Shown here: positions 47,023 through 56,081 of the stretch, piece after piece
How the letters are laid out: every line of letters starts with the position of its first letter
Numbering within the stretch: the first letter of the stretch is position 1
DNA from: an uncultured Pseudomonadales bacterium
Lineage (GTDB): Bacteria; Pseudomonadota; Gammaproteobacteria; Pseudomonadales; Azotimanducaceae
DNA length: 64,000 nt
Direction: 5' to 3'
Assembly (NCBI GenBank): GCA_951813295.1
Contig: CATOTI010000002.1
Coordinates: 3,048,522 to 3,112,521, forward strand
The notes under the pieces: generated by a model
What the model was told of the DNA's origin: nothing
The model's database searches: none
What the model saw: only the letters and a program-made list of their open reading frames with translations
Position numbers and translations under genes: made by a program

Positions 47023-48297
47023 ATGGCTGAAGTGGCTGGCCCGCTCGCGGGTCTCAAGGTGGTGGAAATCGCGACCGCGATACAGGGCCCGGCGGTGGGT
47101 CTGCACTTCGCGAACATGGGTGCTGATGTCGTGAAGGTCGAACCGCCGATCGGTGACCCGAGCCGCCTGCATCGCGGCATCAACAACGATCTACCGGCCG
47201 AGGCGATGGGCTCCCAGTTCGTCGCGATGAACAAAGGCAAACGGTCCGTTTCGCTAGATATCCATACGCCGCTTGGGTTGCGTGCGACGCGCGCCCTGAT
47301 CGCGAAGGCGGATCTGTTCGTCTCGAACTACCGAGCGTCGGCGCTCACTCGGATGGGACTCGATCTCGACGAACTCTCGAGGGAATACCCGCGCCTCGTC
47401 GTCGGCCACGTGAATGGCTTCGGACCGCTAGGACCGGATGCCGACAAGGCGATGCTCGATGGCGCGGCGCAGGCTCGGGGCGGCATCAACAGCTTGACGG
47501 GCTTCGACGGCGGCGCACCGATGCCGAACGGGGCGGCCATCGGTGATCACGCCGGCGCAATGCAACTCGCGCTCGCGTGCACAACGGCGCTCGTCACGCG
47601 GTCCGTCACGGGTCAGGGACAGGTCGTGCGCACTTCATCGCTCGGCGCTCAGCTTTGGCTGCAGATGTGGGAGCTGCAGCACTCGTTCATGACCGGTGTT
47701 CCGCTCGAACGAAGCGGCCCGCATCACCCGAACATCCGTGGACCGTACGGTGTCTATCCAACCCAGGACGGCATCGGGATCTGCTTCGTCCATGCGATGG
47801 TCGACGATGCCTGGGCGGCTTTCTGGATATTCGCGGACCGCCCCGAGGTGCTCCTGATGGAGCAATGGGACAACCCGGCGAAACGCCTCGGGATGGCGGG
47901 ATCGAGCGACGGTTTGGCCGAGATTCGAGAACTGATGACGTCGGCGTTCGCCTCGAAGACTTTCGCCGAATGGCGCGAGTTCCTTGGCGGGCAACCGGAT
48001 ATCATCTGGGAGCAGGTTCGAACGCATGCCGAGGTGGCGGAAGACCCGCAGAATCTTGCGAACGACTACGTTGTCGACCTGGATCTTCCGGCGAGCGGCG
48101 CGACGAAGACGGTGGGAACGCTCATGGATTTCGCGGCGACGCCGACGGGCCATCCCGGCGTGCCCCCGGCCCTCGGACAGCATTCGGCGGAAATCCTCGT
48201 CGATAGCGGTTTGACCCCTGACGAAGCGGCGAGCGTGATCGATCACGCGGCGGACGTGCGCGATGAGATGTATCAAGCGCTGTGGGGCTCGAATTGA
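47023..48297 (+). CDS. CaiB/BaiF family III CoA-transferase
   Basis: The protein has 424 residues. The ATG at 47023 has GGAG seven bases upstream; a GTG at 47011 is in frame. It shows GLKVVEIATAIQGPAVG, GADVVKVEPPIGDP, MNKGKRSVSLDI and the catalytic Asp in AIGDHAGAMQLAL. It is followed by a 100-residue protein and an acyl-CoA ligase on the same strand, so these genes may activate and process the same acid. Compared with the CoA-transferase at 10927-12117 it has the same QGP motif and overall layout. Confidence 0.88.
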   Translation: MAEVAGPLAGLKVVEIATAIQGPAVGLHFANMGADVVKVEPPIGDPSRLHRGINNDLPAEAMGSQFVAMNKGKRSVSLDIHTPLGLRATRALIAKADLFVSNYRASALTRMGLDLDELSREYPRLVVGHVNGFGPLGPDADKAMLDGAAQARGGINSLTGFDGGAPMPNGAAIGDHAGAMQLALACTTALVTRSVTGQGQVVRTSSLGAQLWLQMWELQHSFMTGVPLERSGPHHPNIRGPYGVYPTQDGIGICFVHAMVDDAWAAFWIFADRPEVLLMEQWDNPAKRLGMAGSSDGLAEIRELMTSAFASKTFAEWREFLGGQPDIIWEQVRTHAEVAEDPQNLANDYVVDLDLPASGATKTVGTLMDFAATPTGHPGVPPALGQHSAEILVDSGLTPDEAASVIDHAADVRDEMYQALWGSN

Positions 48298-48415
48298 TCT
48301 TGTACAATTCGGCGCTTTTCTCGGCGTCGCTACGGCCCGGCCGTGGCGTGCGCCTCGTCAACGTGTCAATAGAATAGAAGTTGGCGCTCTTGCGGAGCGT
48401 CTAGGAGGGGGATCA

Positions 48416-48718
48416 ATGGCAACACTTTCTGCTGGTAAGCGTCTCAAAAGTGCGGTGTGCAGCACCGAGGTAATGGTGATCGCTGCACCGGATGGCGACG
48501 TCGACCTGACCTGTGGCGGCAGCTCGATGGCCGAGGACGCGACAGGCGATGGCGCTGTCGATTCTGAACACGCTGACGGCACGGCGATCGGCAAACGCTA
48601 CGTGAATGAAGACGGTTCGCTCGAAGTCCTTTGCGTGAAGGCTGGCGACGGCTCGCTCGCGATCGGTGGTGCGGCTCTCGCGCTGAAAGACGCGAAGAAG
48701 CTGCCGAAGACCGACTGA
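48416..48718 (+). CDS. Small conserved protein next to acyl-CoA ligase
   Basis: This 100-residue protein starts at an ATG after AGGAGGGGG. It has three cysteines in similar settings (AVCSTEVMVI, DLTCGGSSM, EVLCVKAG) and a C-terminal lysine-rich tail. I recall similar small proteins near acyl-CoA ligases in actinobacteria and sphingomonads, but I cannot name the family. A metal site or redox role from the cysteines is a guess. It lies 22 bases before the ligase gene and is almost certainly co-transcribed with it. Confidence 0.6.
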   Translation: MATLSAGKRLKSAVCSTEVMVIAAPDGDVDLTCGGSSMAEDATGDGAVDSEHADGTAIGKRYVNEDGSLEVLCVKAGDGSLAIGGAALALKDAKKLPKTD

Positions 48719-48740
48719 AGAACCGCGAGGAGTTCGCAAC

Positions 48741-50234
48741 GTGAACATCATGATGCTGCTCGAGATGGCTTCCTCGGGCTTTGGTGATCGGGTGGCTTTC
48801 GTCGATCCCGATGCGGGGACGTCGATTACCTACGAGGAACTGTTCGAAGCGGCGGGCGCGGCGGCGTCCTATGTGCAATCGACAGGCGCCACTCGTCTCG
48901 CGATGTTGGACGTTTCCAACCTCGCGATCCCGGTCGCGCTCTTCGCGAGCGGTTGGGCGGGTGTGCCTTACGTGCCGCTCAACTACCGCCTGACGGCGAC
49001 GGAGATCGACGCGTTGCTCGCCCGGATCGAGCCCGCGTATCTCGTGACCGAAACCGACCGTGTCAGCTCGTTCGAAGACCGTGATGGGGTGCAGACCGCG
49101 TCGAGAGAGGATTTCCTGACGATGGCGCGCGGCGGCGGTGATGCGGCCGGCGAGTGGAGCATGGATCAGGAAGAAACGGCCGTGCTGCTTTTTACCAGCG
49201 GCACGACGGGTGCGCCGAAAGCGGCCGTACTCCGCCACAAACATCTCGTGTCGTACATCATCGGTTCCGTGGAGTTTATGGGCGCTGCTGAAGATGACGC
49301 CGCCCTCGTCTGCGTCCCGCCGTACCACATCGCCGGAATCGCGGCGGTGATGAGTTCGGTTTACTCCGGGCGCCGGGTTGTTCAACTCGCCAATTTCTCG
49401 CCCGAACGTTGGATCGAGATCGCGCGTAGCGAAAAAATCACGACGGCTTTTGTCGTTCCGACGATGCTTTCGCGGATCGTCGAAGCGCTCGAGGGCGAGG
49501 GTGATATCGGCATGCCGAATCTCCAATCGCTTTCATACGGCGGCGGCAAAATGCCGCTGTCGGTCATCGAGAAGGCGATGAAACTGTTCCCGAATTGCGA
49601 CTTCACCAACGCCTATGGCCTGACGGAGACGAGCTCCACGATCACCGTGCTCGGTCCTGAGGAACATCGCACGGCCGCGGCCGCGCAGGACGAAGCGGGG
49701 CGTCGACGGCTCGTGTCGGTAGGGGTTCCTTTGCCCGGTATCGAACTCGAGATTCGCGACGAAGAGGGACAGCTCGTACCGGCTGGTGAGCGCGGCGAGA
49801 TCTATGTCCGTGGCGAGCAGGTGTCGGGTGAATACGAAGGGCGAGGCAGCGTTGTGGATGCCGATGGATGGTTCCCCACGCGCGACGCCGGATTCGTCGA
49901 CGAAGACGGTTATCTGTTCCTCGACGGTCGAGCGGACGACGTCATCGTGCGCGGCGGCGAAAACATGTCCCCGGGCGAGATCGAAGACGTACTGCTTGAA
50001 CACAGCGCTGTCGGCGATGCAGCGATCGTTGGCGTACCAAGCGAGGAATGGGGTGAAGCCGTCGTCGGTGCGATCGTCCGGAAAGAAGACGTCTCGGTCG
50101 AGGTGCTGCAAGACTGGGTGAAGCAACACCTTCGGTCGAGCCGTGTTCCCGAGCGTCTCGAGTTCTGGGACGAACTGCCTTACAACGAAACCGGCAAACT
50201 TCTTCGCCGGGTCGTGAAGGAAAGGCTCTCCTAG
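48741..50234 (+). CDS. Acyl-CoA synthetase (AMP-dependent ligase)
   Basis: The protein has 497 residues with a GTG start after GAGGAG. The ANL signature motifs are all present: LLFTSGTTGAPKAAV (P-loop), NAYGLTETSS, the GxxxTRDAGF and hinge FLDGRADDVIVRGGENMSPGEIE segments, and the C-terminal catalytic Lys in NETGKLLRRV. It activates a carboxylic acid as the AMP then the CoA thioester. The acid could be an aromatic, terpenoid or medium-chain acid; the substrate pocket cannot be read with confidence. A crotonase-fold gene lies convergent 24 bases away. Confidence 0.9.
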   Translation: MNIMMLLEMASSGFGDRVAFVDPDAGTSITYEELFEAAGAAASYVQSTGATRLAMLDVSNLAIPVALFASGWAGVPYVPLNYRLTATEIDALLARIEPAYLVTETDRVSSFEDRDGVQTASREDFLTMARGGGDAAGEWSMDQEETAVLLFTSGTTGAPKAAVLRHKHLVSYIIGSVEFMGAAEDDAALVCVPPYHIAGIAAVMSSVYSGRRVVQLANFSPERWIEIARSEKITTAFVVPTMLSRIVEALEGEGDIGMPNLQSLSYGGGKMPLSVIEKAMKLFPNCDFTNAYGLTETSSTITVLGPEEHRTAAAAQDEAGRRRLVSVGVPLPGIELEIRDEEGQLVPAGERGEIYVRGEQVSGEYEGRGSVVDADGWFPTRDAGFVDEDGYLFLDGRADDVIVRGGENMSPGEIEDVLLEHSAVGDAAIVGVPSEEWGEAVVGAIVRKEDVSVEVLQDWVKQHLRSSRVPERLEFWDELPYNETGKLLRRVVKERLS

Positions 50235-50258
50235 TCAGTCCTTTTCTAAGGACAACGA

Positions 50259-51230
50259 CTACGGGGTTTGATCGACGATCGCGTCGATCAGGCCCCAGTC
50301 GAGCGCGGTGCGGGCATCGATGCGATCGCCCGTCATCGCAAACCCCGCCATCCGGCGACGCCCGATTCGACGCGGAATACTGACCGTTCCGCCAGCGCCC
50401 GGTATCAATCCCATTCCGACTTCCGGAAGTTGGAAAAAGGCATCCGGATGCGCCTCGATACGGTGCGCAAATGCCGGTAGCTCGATTCCAGCGCCGATAC
50501 ACGCGCCGTGAACACGAACGGTGATCCGTTCGCGCATGGCGTGAAGCAGGATGCCGGCGTTGCGCGTCATGCGTGATGCGTGGGCGATGCCGGCATCTCG
50601 CGCGGTGCCGAACTCGTCGAGATCACCGCCGGCGCTGAATGCTGCTCCGGATCCCTGAACGACGATGGAGCTCACAGCGTCATCGAAATCGGCGAGCTGG
50701 AGCGCGGCACAGAGCCCTTCGCGGATGTCGTTCGAGTAGGCGTTTCGCTTCTCGGGGCGGTTGAGCGTAATCAGGAGGCGGTCATCCGTTCGATCGACCA
50801 GCACTGCTTCGTCGGTGAATGACTTTGGGGGTTTCGGTGACCGCTCGGCGAGCCACCCCTCGAAAGTGGTGCTGTGCTGCAACGTCGAGTAGGCGAGTGA
50901 TTCGGCAAAAAGACCTTCGCGGACGTCGAGTTTTTCGTTGGCCCTAAGAAGCTGCGCCAACGTCATGGCTGCAACAGGGGATTGATCGATCGCGTCGGCC
51001 AGGGCTGCAAGTTCTTCTTCGGATGCGACGGCGACGTCCACGTAGTCGGGAAGTTGCGATGTGTCGCCGACGCCGATGACCGGGCAACGCGGCGCGTGGG
51101 GCGGCGAGTCGAGATCAGTCCCGTTCAACTCGACGATCACGTAGTTGCAGTCGAAGAAGGTCGAGAACTCCTCCGCCGATGCGGCTCGATACAATCGGGA
51201 TTCGAATACCGCCTGTGTGATCGCGTCCAT
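50259..51230 (-). CDS. Crotonase-fold enoyl-CoA hydratase/isomerase with N-terminal extension
   Basis: The protein has 323 residues. The crotonase domain occupies about 140-323: NRPEKRNAYS, the oxyanion-hole SAGGDLDEF and GACIGAGIELPAFA, and the second catalytic patch LPEVGMGLIPGAGGT. The first 135 residues resemble no family I know but contain DVAVASEEELAALADAI. This could be an extra domain or a degenerate crotonase half. It converges with the acyl-CoA ligase and diverges from a CoA-transferase whose inferred start overlaps its ATG. Confidence 0.78.
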   Translation of the reverse strand: MDAITQAVFESRLYRAASAEEFSTFFDCNYVIVELNGTDLDSPPHAPRCPVIGVGDTSQLPDYVDVAVASEEELAALADAIDQSPVAAMTLAQLLRANEKLDVREGLFAESLAYSTLQHSTTFEGWLAERSPKPPKSFTDEAVLVDRTDDRLLITLNRPEKRNAYSNDIREGLCAALQLADFDDAVSSIVVQGSGAAFSAGGDLDEFGTARDAGIAHASRMTRNAGILLHAMRERITVRVHGACIGAGIELPAFAHRIEAHPDAFFQLPEVGMGLIPGAGGTVSIPRRIGRRRMAGFAMTGDRIDARTALDWGLIDAIVDQTP

Positions 51231-52384
51231 TGCGACCTCAACTAGTTACTAATGCGACCGATTATGCACGCCTCCTCATCGGCGACCGGTCGCTCGTGCC
51301 GTCGAAAGCGATTGGGGTGGAAGCCGTGGCGGATGGTGCGTTCTTCGCGTTTCGGGAGTTGACCGGGCGTGATGTCTTCGCGGCAACAAGCGGTCGAATG
51401 TTCTTGAGCGATCGCGGCCTGCGTGCCCCGGACGAACGCTCCGCAAATGGGACCTGCGGGCTGTACCCGTCGAATGGCGGTTTCAGTGCGTTCAACTTCG
51501 CTCGCGAGGACGATGTCGCGCTGATCCCGGCGTTGCTGGAAGGTGACCCGGAAACGCTGCGCGCCCGGCTGGCGTCAGATCGTGGCGAACTGGTGGCCCG
51601 CGCGCGATTGATGGGTTTGCCCGCCGCCCGTCTGGCGGAGGTCGCAGTACCCGCCTTCCCCTGGTCCGTGGCCGGGGCGCGGGGGCTTTCGGGTCGGTCG
51701 CTCGACGGCGCGCTCGTCGTCGATCTATCAAGTCTCTGGGCGGGACCGCTTGCGAGCGCACTGCTGCACGCGGCCGGCGCGCGGATCCTCAAGCTCGAGA
51801 GTTCGTCGCGCCCGGATATATCACGCGCCTCGACACCGCGGTTCTTCGATCTCATGAATGTCGGCAAGGAGAGCGTCGCGGTCGATTTTTTGAGTGCGGA
51901 TGGCAGGGGCGCGCTGACTCGCTTACTGCGGGCGGCCGACATCGTGATCGAGGCATCGAGGCCGCGCGCGCTCAGACAATACGGGCTCGATCCTGACCGT
52001 ATCCGCCGCCCCCACCAGACGTGGATCAGCATCACGGGCTATGGCCGTTCCGGCCCGTCGGAAAACTGGGTCGCCTTCGGCGACGATGCGGCTGTGGCGG
52101 GCGGACTGGTCGATCGATCGGCCGAAGGTCGCCCGCGGTTCCTGGGGGATGCCATCGCCGATCCCCTCACGGGACTGCACGCAGCATGCGCGGCGGTTGC
52201 CACGCATCGCTCTGGGGGCGGCCTCGTGGACATTGCACTCGCGACGACGGCGGCTTTTGCACGTCGCTTCCACGATCCCGTGTCCGGGCCGATCGAGCGG
52301 TTGCCTGCCCGCCCGAGCGGGGGCCCGGCTGCGCCTTTCGGCGACCACACGGAGGACGTGTTGGCGGAGTTTCGATGCAACTGA
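51230..52384 (+). CDS. CaiB/BaiF family III CoA-transferase, divergent
   Basis: The protein has 384 residues if TTG 51230 is used; no ribosome site is seen there and the true start may be a later codon. The recognisable family region begins at about residue 150 with VVDLSSLWAGPLASALLHAAGARILKLE and continues to the Asp in AIADPLTGLHAACAAV. The first 140 residues include a segment NGTCGLYPSNGG that is less typical. The next gene begins within its 3' end (10-base overlap), indicating coupling to the amidohydrolase. Confidence 0.75.
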   Translation: MRPQLVTNATDYARLLIGDRSLVPSKAIGVEAVADGAFFAFRELTGRDVFAATSGRMFLSDRGLRAPDERSANGTCGLYPSNGGFSAFNFAREDDVALIPALLEGDPETLRARLASDRGELVARARLMGLPAARLAEVAVPAFPWSVAGARGLSGRSLDGALVVDLSSLWAGPLASALLHAAGARILKLESSSRPDISRASTPRFFDLMNVGKESVAVDFLSADGRGALTRLLRAADIVIEASRPRALRQYGLDPDRIRRPHQTWISITGYGRSGPSENWVAFGDDAAVAGGLVDRSAEGRPRFLGDAIADPLTGLHAACAAVATHRSGGGLVDIALATTAAFARRFHDPVSGPIERLPARPSGGPAAPFGDHTEDVLAEFRCN

Positions 52385-53694
52385 TTCGCTCGGCCGAAGT
52401 GGACGGCGCGCTCGTGGACGTGCTCGTCGACGGGCCGACAATCGCGGACTGCCGGATTCCTGGGAAAACACCGGCGACGGATTTCGAGGCGGTATGGGAG
52501 GCGCGCGGCGGCGCGTTGCTACCCGGGCTCCATGACCACCACATCCACTTGGCGGCGCTCGCTGCCAGTCGTGCGTCGGTCAGATGTGGTCCGCCCGATG
52601 TCACGACCGAGGAGGAATTGGAGCAGGCCATTGCGCGCTCGCGGTCGTCGGGATGGATTCGTGGCGTGGGCTATCACGAATCCGTGGCCGGTGTGCCTTC
52701 GCGCGTGCAGATGGATGCGCTGGAAGCCAGGCGGCCGCTTCGTATCCAGCATCGTTCGGGCAAGCTCTGGTATCTCAACTCGGCCGCGATGGCGACGCTT
52801 GGCGTCACGACGCACGAACTATTCCGTGAGGACGAGCGGCTGCGCGGTGTCGGTTGGGCGTTCGACCTCGATGCGGGTTTACGCGATGTTGCCGACGCAC
52901 TCATCCAGTGTGGCGTGACTGGCGCCACCGATGCGACGCCGAGCAATGATGATGCGCAGGCCGAACGCCTACGCGGATTGCCGATCGATGTCCGTGTCAT
53001 GGGCGGTGACGCTCTGACGAGTGGTCACCGCAAGATTCTGCTCGACGATGCCGTACTGCCGGATATCGATCGGCTGATCGCGACGATTCGAGACGCGCAC
53101 GAGTCGGGTCGTGATGTCGCCGTCCATTGTGTGACCCGAACGGAACTGATTCTGGCGTTGGCGGCGATCGAAGCCGCCGGGCCGTCTGGTGCCGATCGAA
53201 TCGAACATGCTTCCGTTGCCGATGATGCGGCTTTTGATCTGATACACCGCGCGGGCGTGACGGTCGTCACGCAGCCGAACTTCGTTTTTGAACGGGGTGA
53301 TCAATATCTGGCCGATGTCGAATCGCGGGATCGTGCCGTGCTGTACCGCCTGCGGGGTTTCGATCGCGCCGGGATCCCGTTGGGCGGCGCGACCGACGCG
53401 CCGTTCGGTTCGCCGGACCCCTGGTTGGCGATGCGGGCGGCGACCATGCGGCGAACGCGGGGCGGCGAAGCGCTCGGCGAGGAGGAATCCGTATCGGCGG
53501 AAAGGGCCCTGGCGCTTTTCACGACGGATCCCGAACGACCGGGTGGCGAAGCCCGGAAGATCATGCCGGGCGCGCCAGCGGATCTCTGCCTGCTCGACCG
53601 CCCTTGGGCGAGCGTGCAGGAGCGCTTGGTTGCCGACGACGTGAAGGCGACCTTCATCAGCGGGGTTTGCCGCTATCATCGAAACGACGATTAA
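52375..53694 (+). CDS. Amidohydrolase family 3 (YtcJ-like) metal-dependent hydrolase
   Basis: The protein has 439 residues. The start overlaps the CoA-transferase by ten bases. Metal-binding signatures appear in order: GLHDHHIHLAAL, VAVHCVTRTE, RIEHASVADD and GGATDAPFGSPDPW. The C-terminal LCLLDRPWASV is the beta-sandwich typical of the fold. YtcJ-type enzymes hydrolyse N-substituted formamides, ureas or cyclic amides. It is predicted cytoplasmic. The following CoA-transferase starts 14 bases on, so the three form one operon. Confidence 0.8.
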   Translation: MQLIRSAEVDGALVDVLVDGPTIADCRIPGKTPATDFEAVWEARGGALLPGLHDHHIHLAALAASRASVRCGPPDVTTEEELEQAIARSRSSGWIRGVGYHESVAGVPSRVQMDALEARRPLRIQHRSGKLWYLNSAAMATLGVTTHELFREDERLRGVGWAFDLDAGLRDVADALIQCGVTGATDATPSNDDAQAERLRGLPIDVRVMGGDALTSGHRKILLDDAVLPDIDRLIATIRDAHESGRDVAVHCVTRTELILALAAIEAAGPSGADRIEHASVADDAAFDLIHRAGVTVVTQPNFVFERGDQYLADVESRDRAVLYRLRGFDRAGIPLGGATDAPFGSPDPWLAMRAATMRRTRGGEALGEEESVSAERALALFTTDPERPGGEARKIMPGAPADLCLLDRPWASVQERLVADDVKATFISGVCRYHRNDD

Positions 53695-53708
53695 GAGGGG
53701 GAATAGAT

Positions 53709-54875
53709 TTGTCAGACGGTGCGTTGAATGGCGTTCGAGTGCTCGATCTCACTGACGAGCGGGCGATCTATGGCGTCAAGCTTCTCGCGGATCTCGGTGC
53801 GGACGTCGTCCGTCCGGAACCACCGAGCGGCGATCCGTTGCGGATGCGCGGGCCGACGCATGACGCCAGCGGGGAGTCACTCTGGCATGCGTTCTTCGCA
53901 TCCAATCGCCGGTTCTTTGCTTTGGATCTCGATTCCGAAGCGGGGCGTCGGACCCTCGATCGGCTCGTAGCCGAAGCCGACGTCGTCGTCACGACCGCTG
54001 GTTCTTTCGGCGTTGACGAAGCACGCCTCGATGATGCGAAGGCGAACCGTCCTGCGCTCGTGGTGATCGAAGCGACTTCGTTCGGCAAGGAAGGCCCCTG
54101 GAAGGACTTCCTCGCGCCCGATCTGGTGGCGGGCGCGCTCGGCGGTGCCGTCGCGACGACGGGTGATGTGGATACGCCGCCGCTCAAAACGTTCGGCGAA
54201 CTTAATTTTGTGCTCTCGGGCGCGTACGTCGCGATCGCAGCGCTGGCCGGGCTCTATTGCGCTCGAGAGTCCGGCGTCGGTCAGGGTATTCACGTGCCCG
54301 TGCATCACTGCATCGCTTCGTGCCTCGAGCACGTGCTGATGTTCTTCTGGTATCACGACCGGATGGCGCGTCCGACGCCGCCGGCCTTGCCGCGGCGCGG
54401 CAGCCTGCATTGGTCGGATTTCTACGTCGTCATGCAGGCTCAGGGCGGCGGCATCATGGTGACGCCGACGCCCAACATCGACAACCAACTTGTCTGGTTG
54501 ATCGAAGAGGACGTCGCTGACGATCTCCTGGATCCAAAATATCAGGAACCCGAGAACCGCCTCGAGATGATGCAGCGGATGATGGAAGTGCTCGAGGAAT
54601 GGGTCTCAAAGCAGGATGTCGAAGAGCTCTTCTTCAAGGCCCAAGCGCGTCACTCCCCGTACGGCTGGGTTCTGTCGATCGACAAGGTGGCCGAGATCCC
54701 GCAGCTCGAGGCGCGCGACTGGTGGACGGATTACGAGCTGAAGGACGCCGGTACCAAGGGGCCCGGAACGCCTTATCGGTTTTCCGAAACGCCGTGGCAG
54801 ATGCGGGAAGTCGGCGAGATCGAGACGGATGCTGACGCTTTGCTTGGTGAGATCGGTTGGGGGAGCGCGTCATGA
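53709..54875 (+). CDS. CaiB/BaiF family CoA-transferase with Asp-to-Glu change
   Basis: The protein has 388 residues from a TTG start at 53709, eight bases after a strong GAGGGGG. The N-terminal pattern GVRVLDLTDERAIYGVK and GADVVRPEPPSGDP fit the family. At the position where family members carry the catalytic aspartate, this protein has Glu164 in KTFGELNFVL. An HxxC-containing HHCIASCLEHV follows. The C-terminus overlaps the next CoA-transferase by ATGA, suggesting the two work as a pair, possibly as a heterodimer. Activity as a transferase is uncertain. Confidence 0.8.
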   Translation: MSDGALNGVRVLDLTDERAIYGVKLLADLGADVVRPEPPSGDPLRMRGPTHDASGESLWHAFFASNRRFFALDLDSEAGRRTLDRLVAEADVVVTTAGSFGVDEARLDDAKANRPALVVIEATSFGKEGPWKDFLAPDLVAGALGGAVATTGDVDTPPLKTFGELNFVLSGAYVAIAALAGLYCARESGVGQGIHVPVHHCIASCLEHVLMFFWYHDRMARPTPPALPRRGSLHWSDFYVVMQAQGGGIMVTPTPNIDNQLVWLIEEDVADDLLDPKYQEPENRLEMMQRMMEVLEEWVSKQDVEELFFKAQARHSPYGWVLSIDKVAEIPQLEARDWWTDYELKDAGTKGPGTPYRFSETPWQMREVGEIETDADALLGEIGWGSAS

Positions 54876-56074
54876 GGCCGCTCGACGGAGTCAAGATTCT
54901 CGATTTCACCCACGTATTGGCGGGACCCTTCGCAACACGTGTGCTTGCTGACATGGGCGCCGACGTCGTCAAGGTGAACTCGACTACGCGGGCGGGACCG
55001 AATGGTCCGGAATCGCCGTACTACATCATGTGGAACCGCAACAAGCGGGCCCTCGCGCTCGACATGACGCGCGATGAGAGCCGCGCCGTCGCGCGTCGGC
55101 TGGTTGCTGAAGTCGACGTCGTGATCGACAACTTCTCTGTGGGGGTCCTCGATCGTTGGGGGATCGGCTTCGAAGCCGTGCGTGAGGGCAATCCGGGCGT
55201 GATCTACGTGCAGATGTCCGGGATGGGTGACGGTGGACCGTGGTCCGACTTCGTCACCTATGCACCGACGATCCATGCATTGGCCGGGCTCACGGCCGCA
55301 ACTGGCGTGCCGGGCCGGAACGATATCGGGATCGGTTTCTCGTACAACGATCATTGCGCTGGACTGCACGGCGCCGTCGCGATCCTGGCCGCACTCGAAG
55401 CGCGGCGTTCGACAGGGCGCGGTCAACGCGTCGACCTTTCGCAGTTTGAACTCGGCGTCAACCTCGCCGGCCCGTCGCTCATGGACTGGTTTGCGAACGG
55501 ACGTTCAGTGGGACCGACGGGCAATCGACTGCCTTACGACGTCGCCGCGCCGCACAACTGCTATCGATGTGCGGACGAAGCACAGAATGTCGAAGACGAG
55601 CGTTGGGTCGCGATCGCCTGTATGCAGGATGATCAATGGCATGCCCTCAAGGGCGTGATGGGCAACCCGTCGTGGGCGGAGGATGCGAGTCTCGATACGG
55701 CTGAGGGTCGCTACAACGATTCGGCGCTCGACGAACGGATCGGTAACTGGACTCGGACGCAGGACGCAACCGACGTCATGAACCGATGTCAGGCGGCGGG
55801 CGTGCCCGCTGGTGTCGTGCAAACGGGCCTCGATATGGGCGTGACGGACCCGCAGCTCGCGGGGTCTGGCTTCATGTTCCAGATGCCGGACGATCACCCG
55901 CTCGCGGGGGCGACGTTCGGCGATCGGCTACCAATCGACTTCGAGAAGACGCCCTGCGACGTCTACCGTCGGACACGACTCGTCGGCGAAGACAACGAGT
56001 CGGTGCTGGCCGACTGGCTGGGTATGTCGGCGGACGAGGTACGCGAAGGCGAGGAGTCGGGCTACTTGACCTGA
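54872..56074 (+). CDS. CaiB/BaiF family III CoA-transferase
   Basis: The protein has 400 residues; the ATG overlaps the previous stop (ATGA). It shows GVKILDFTHVLAGPFAT, GADVVKVNS, MWNRNKRALALDM and the catalytic Asp in FSYNDHCAGLHG. It keeps the active residue that its upstream neighbour has changed. It ends eight bases before the convergent PhyH gene. The two neighbouring operons thus each hold a PhyH/CoA-transferase mix. Confidence 0.88.
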   Translation: MRPLDGVKILDFTHVLAGPFATRVLADMGADVVKVNSTTRAGPNGPESPYYIMWNRNKRALALDMTRDESRAVARRLVAEVDVVIDNFSVGVLDRWGIGFEAVREGNPGVIYVQMSGMGDGGPWSDFVTYAPTIHALAGLTAATGVPGRNDIGIGFSYNDHCAGLHGAVAILAALEARRSTGRGQRVDLSQFELGVNLAGPSLMDWFANGRSVGPTGNRLPYDVAAPHNCYRCADEAQNVEDERWVAIACMQDDQWHALKGVMGNPSWAEDASLDTAEGRYNDSALDERIGNWTRTQDATDVMNRCQAAGVPAGVVQTGLDMGVTDPQLAGSGFMFQMPDDHPLAGATFGDRLPIDFEKTPCDVYRRTRLVGEDNESVLADWLGMSADEVREGEESGYLT

Positions 56075-56081
56075 TACACCC

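Noticed and set aside
48300..48307. Palindrome TTGTACAA after the CoA-transferase as an operator
   Set aside because: A lone eight-base palindrome is expected by chance in 64 kb; no second site or regulator is seen.
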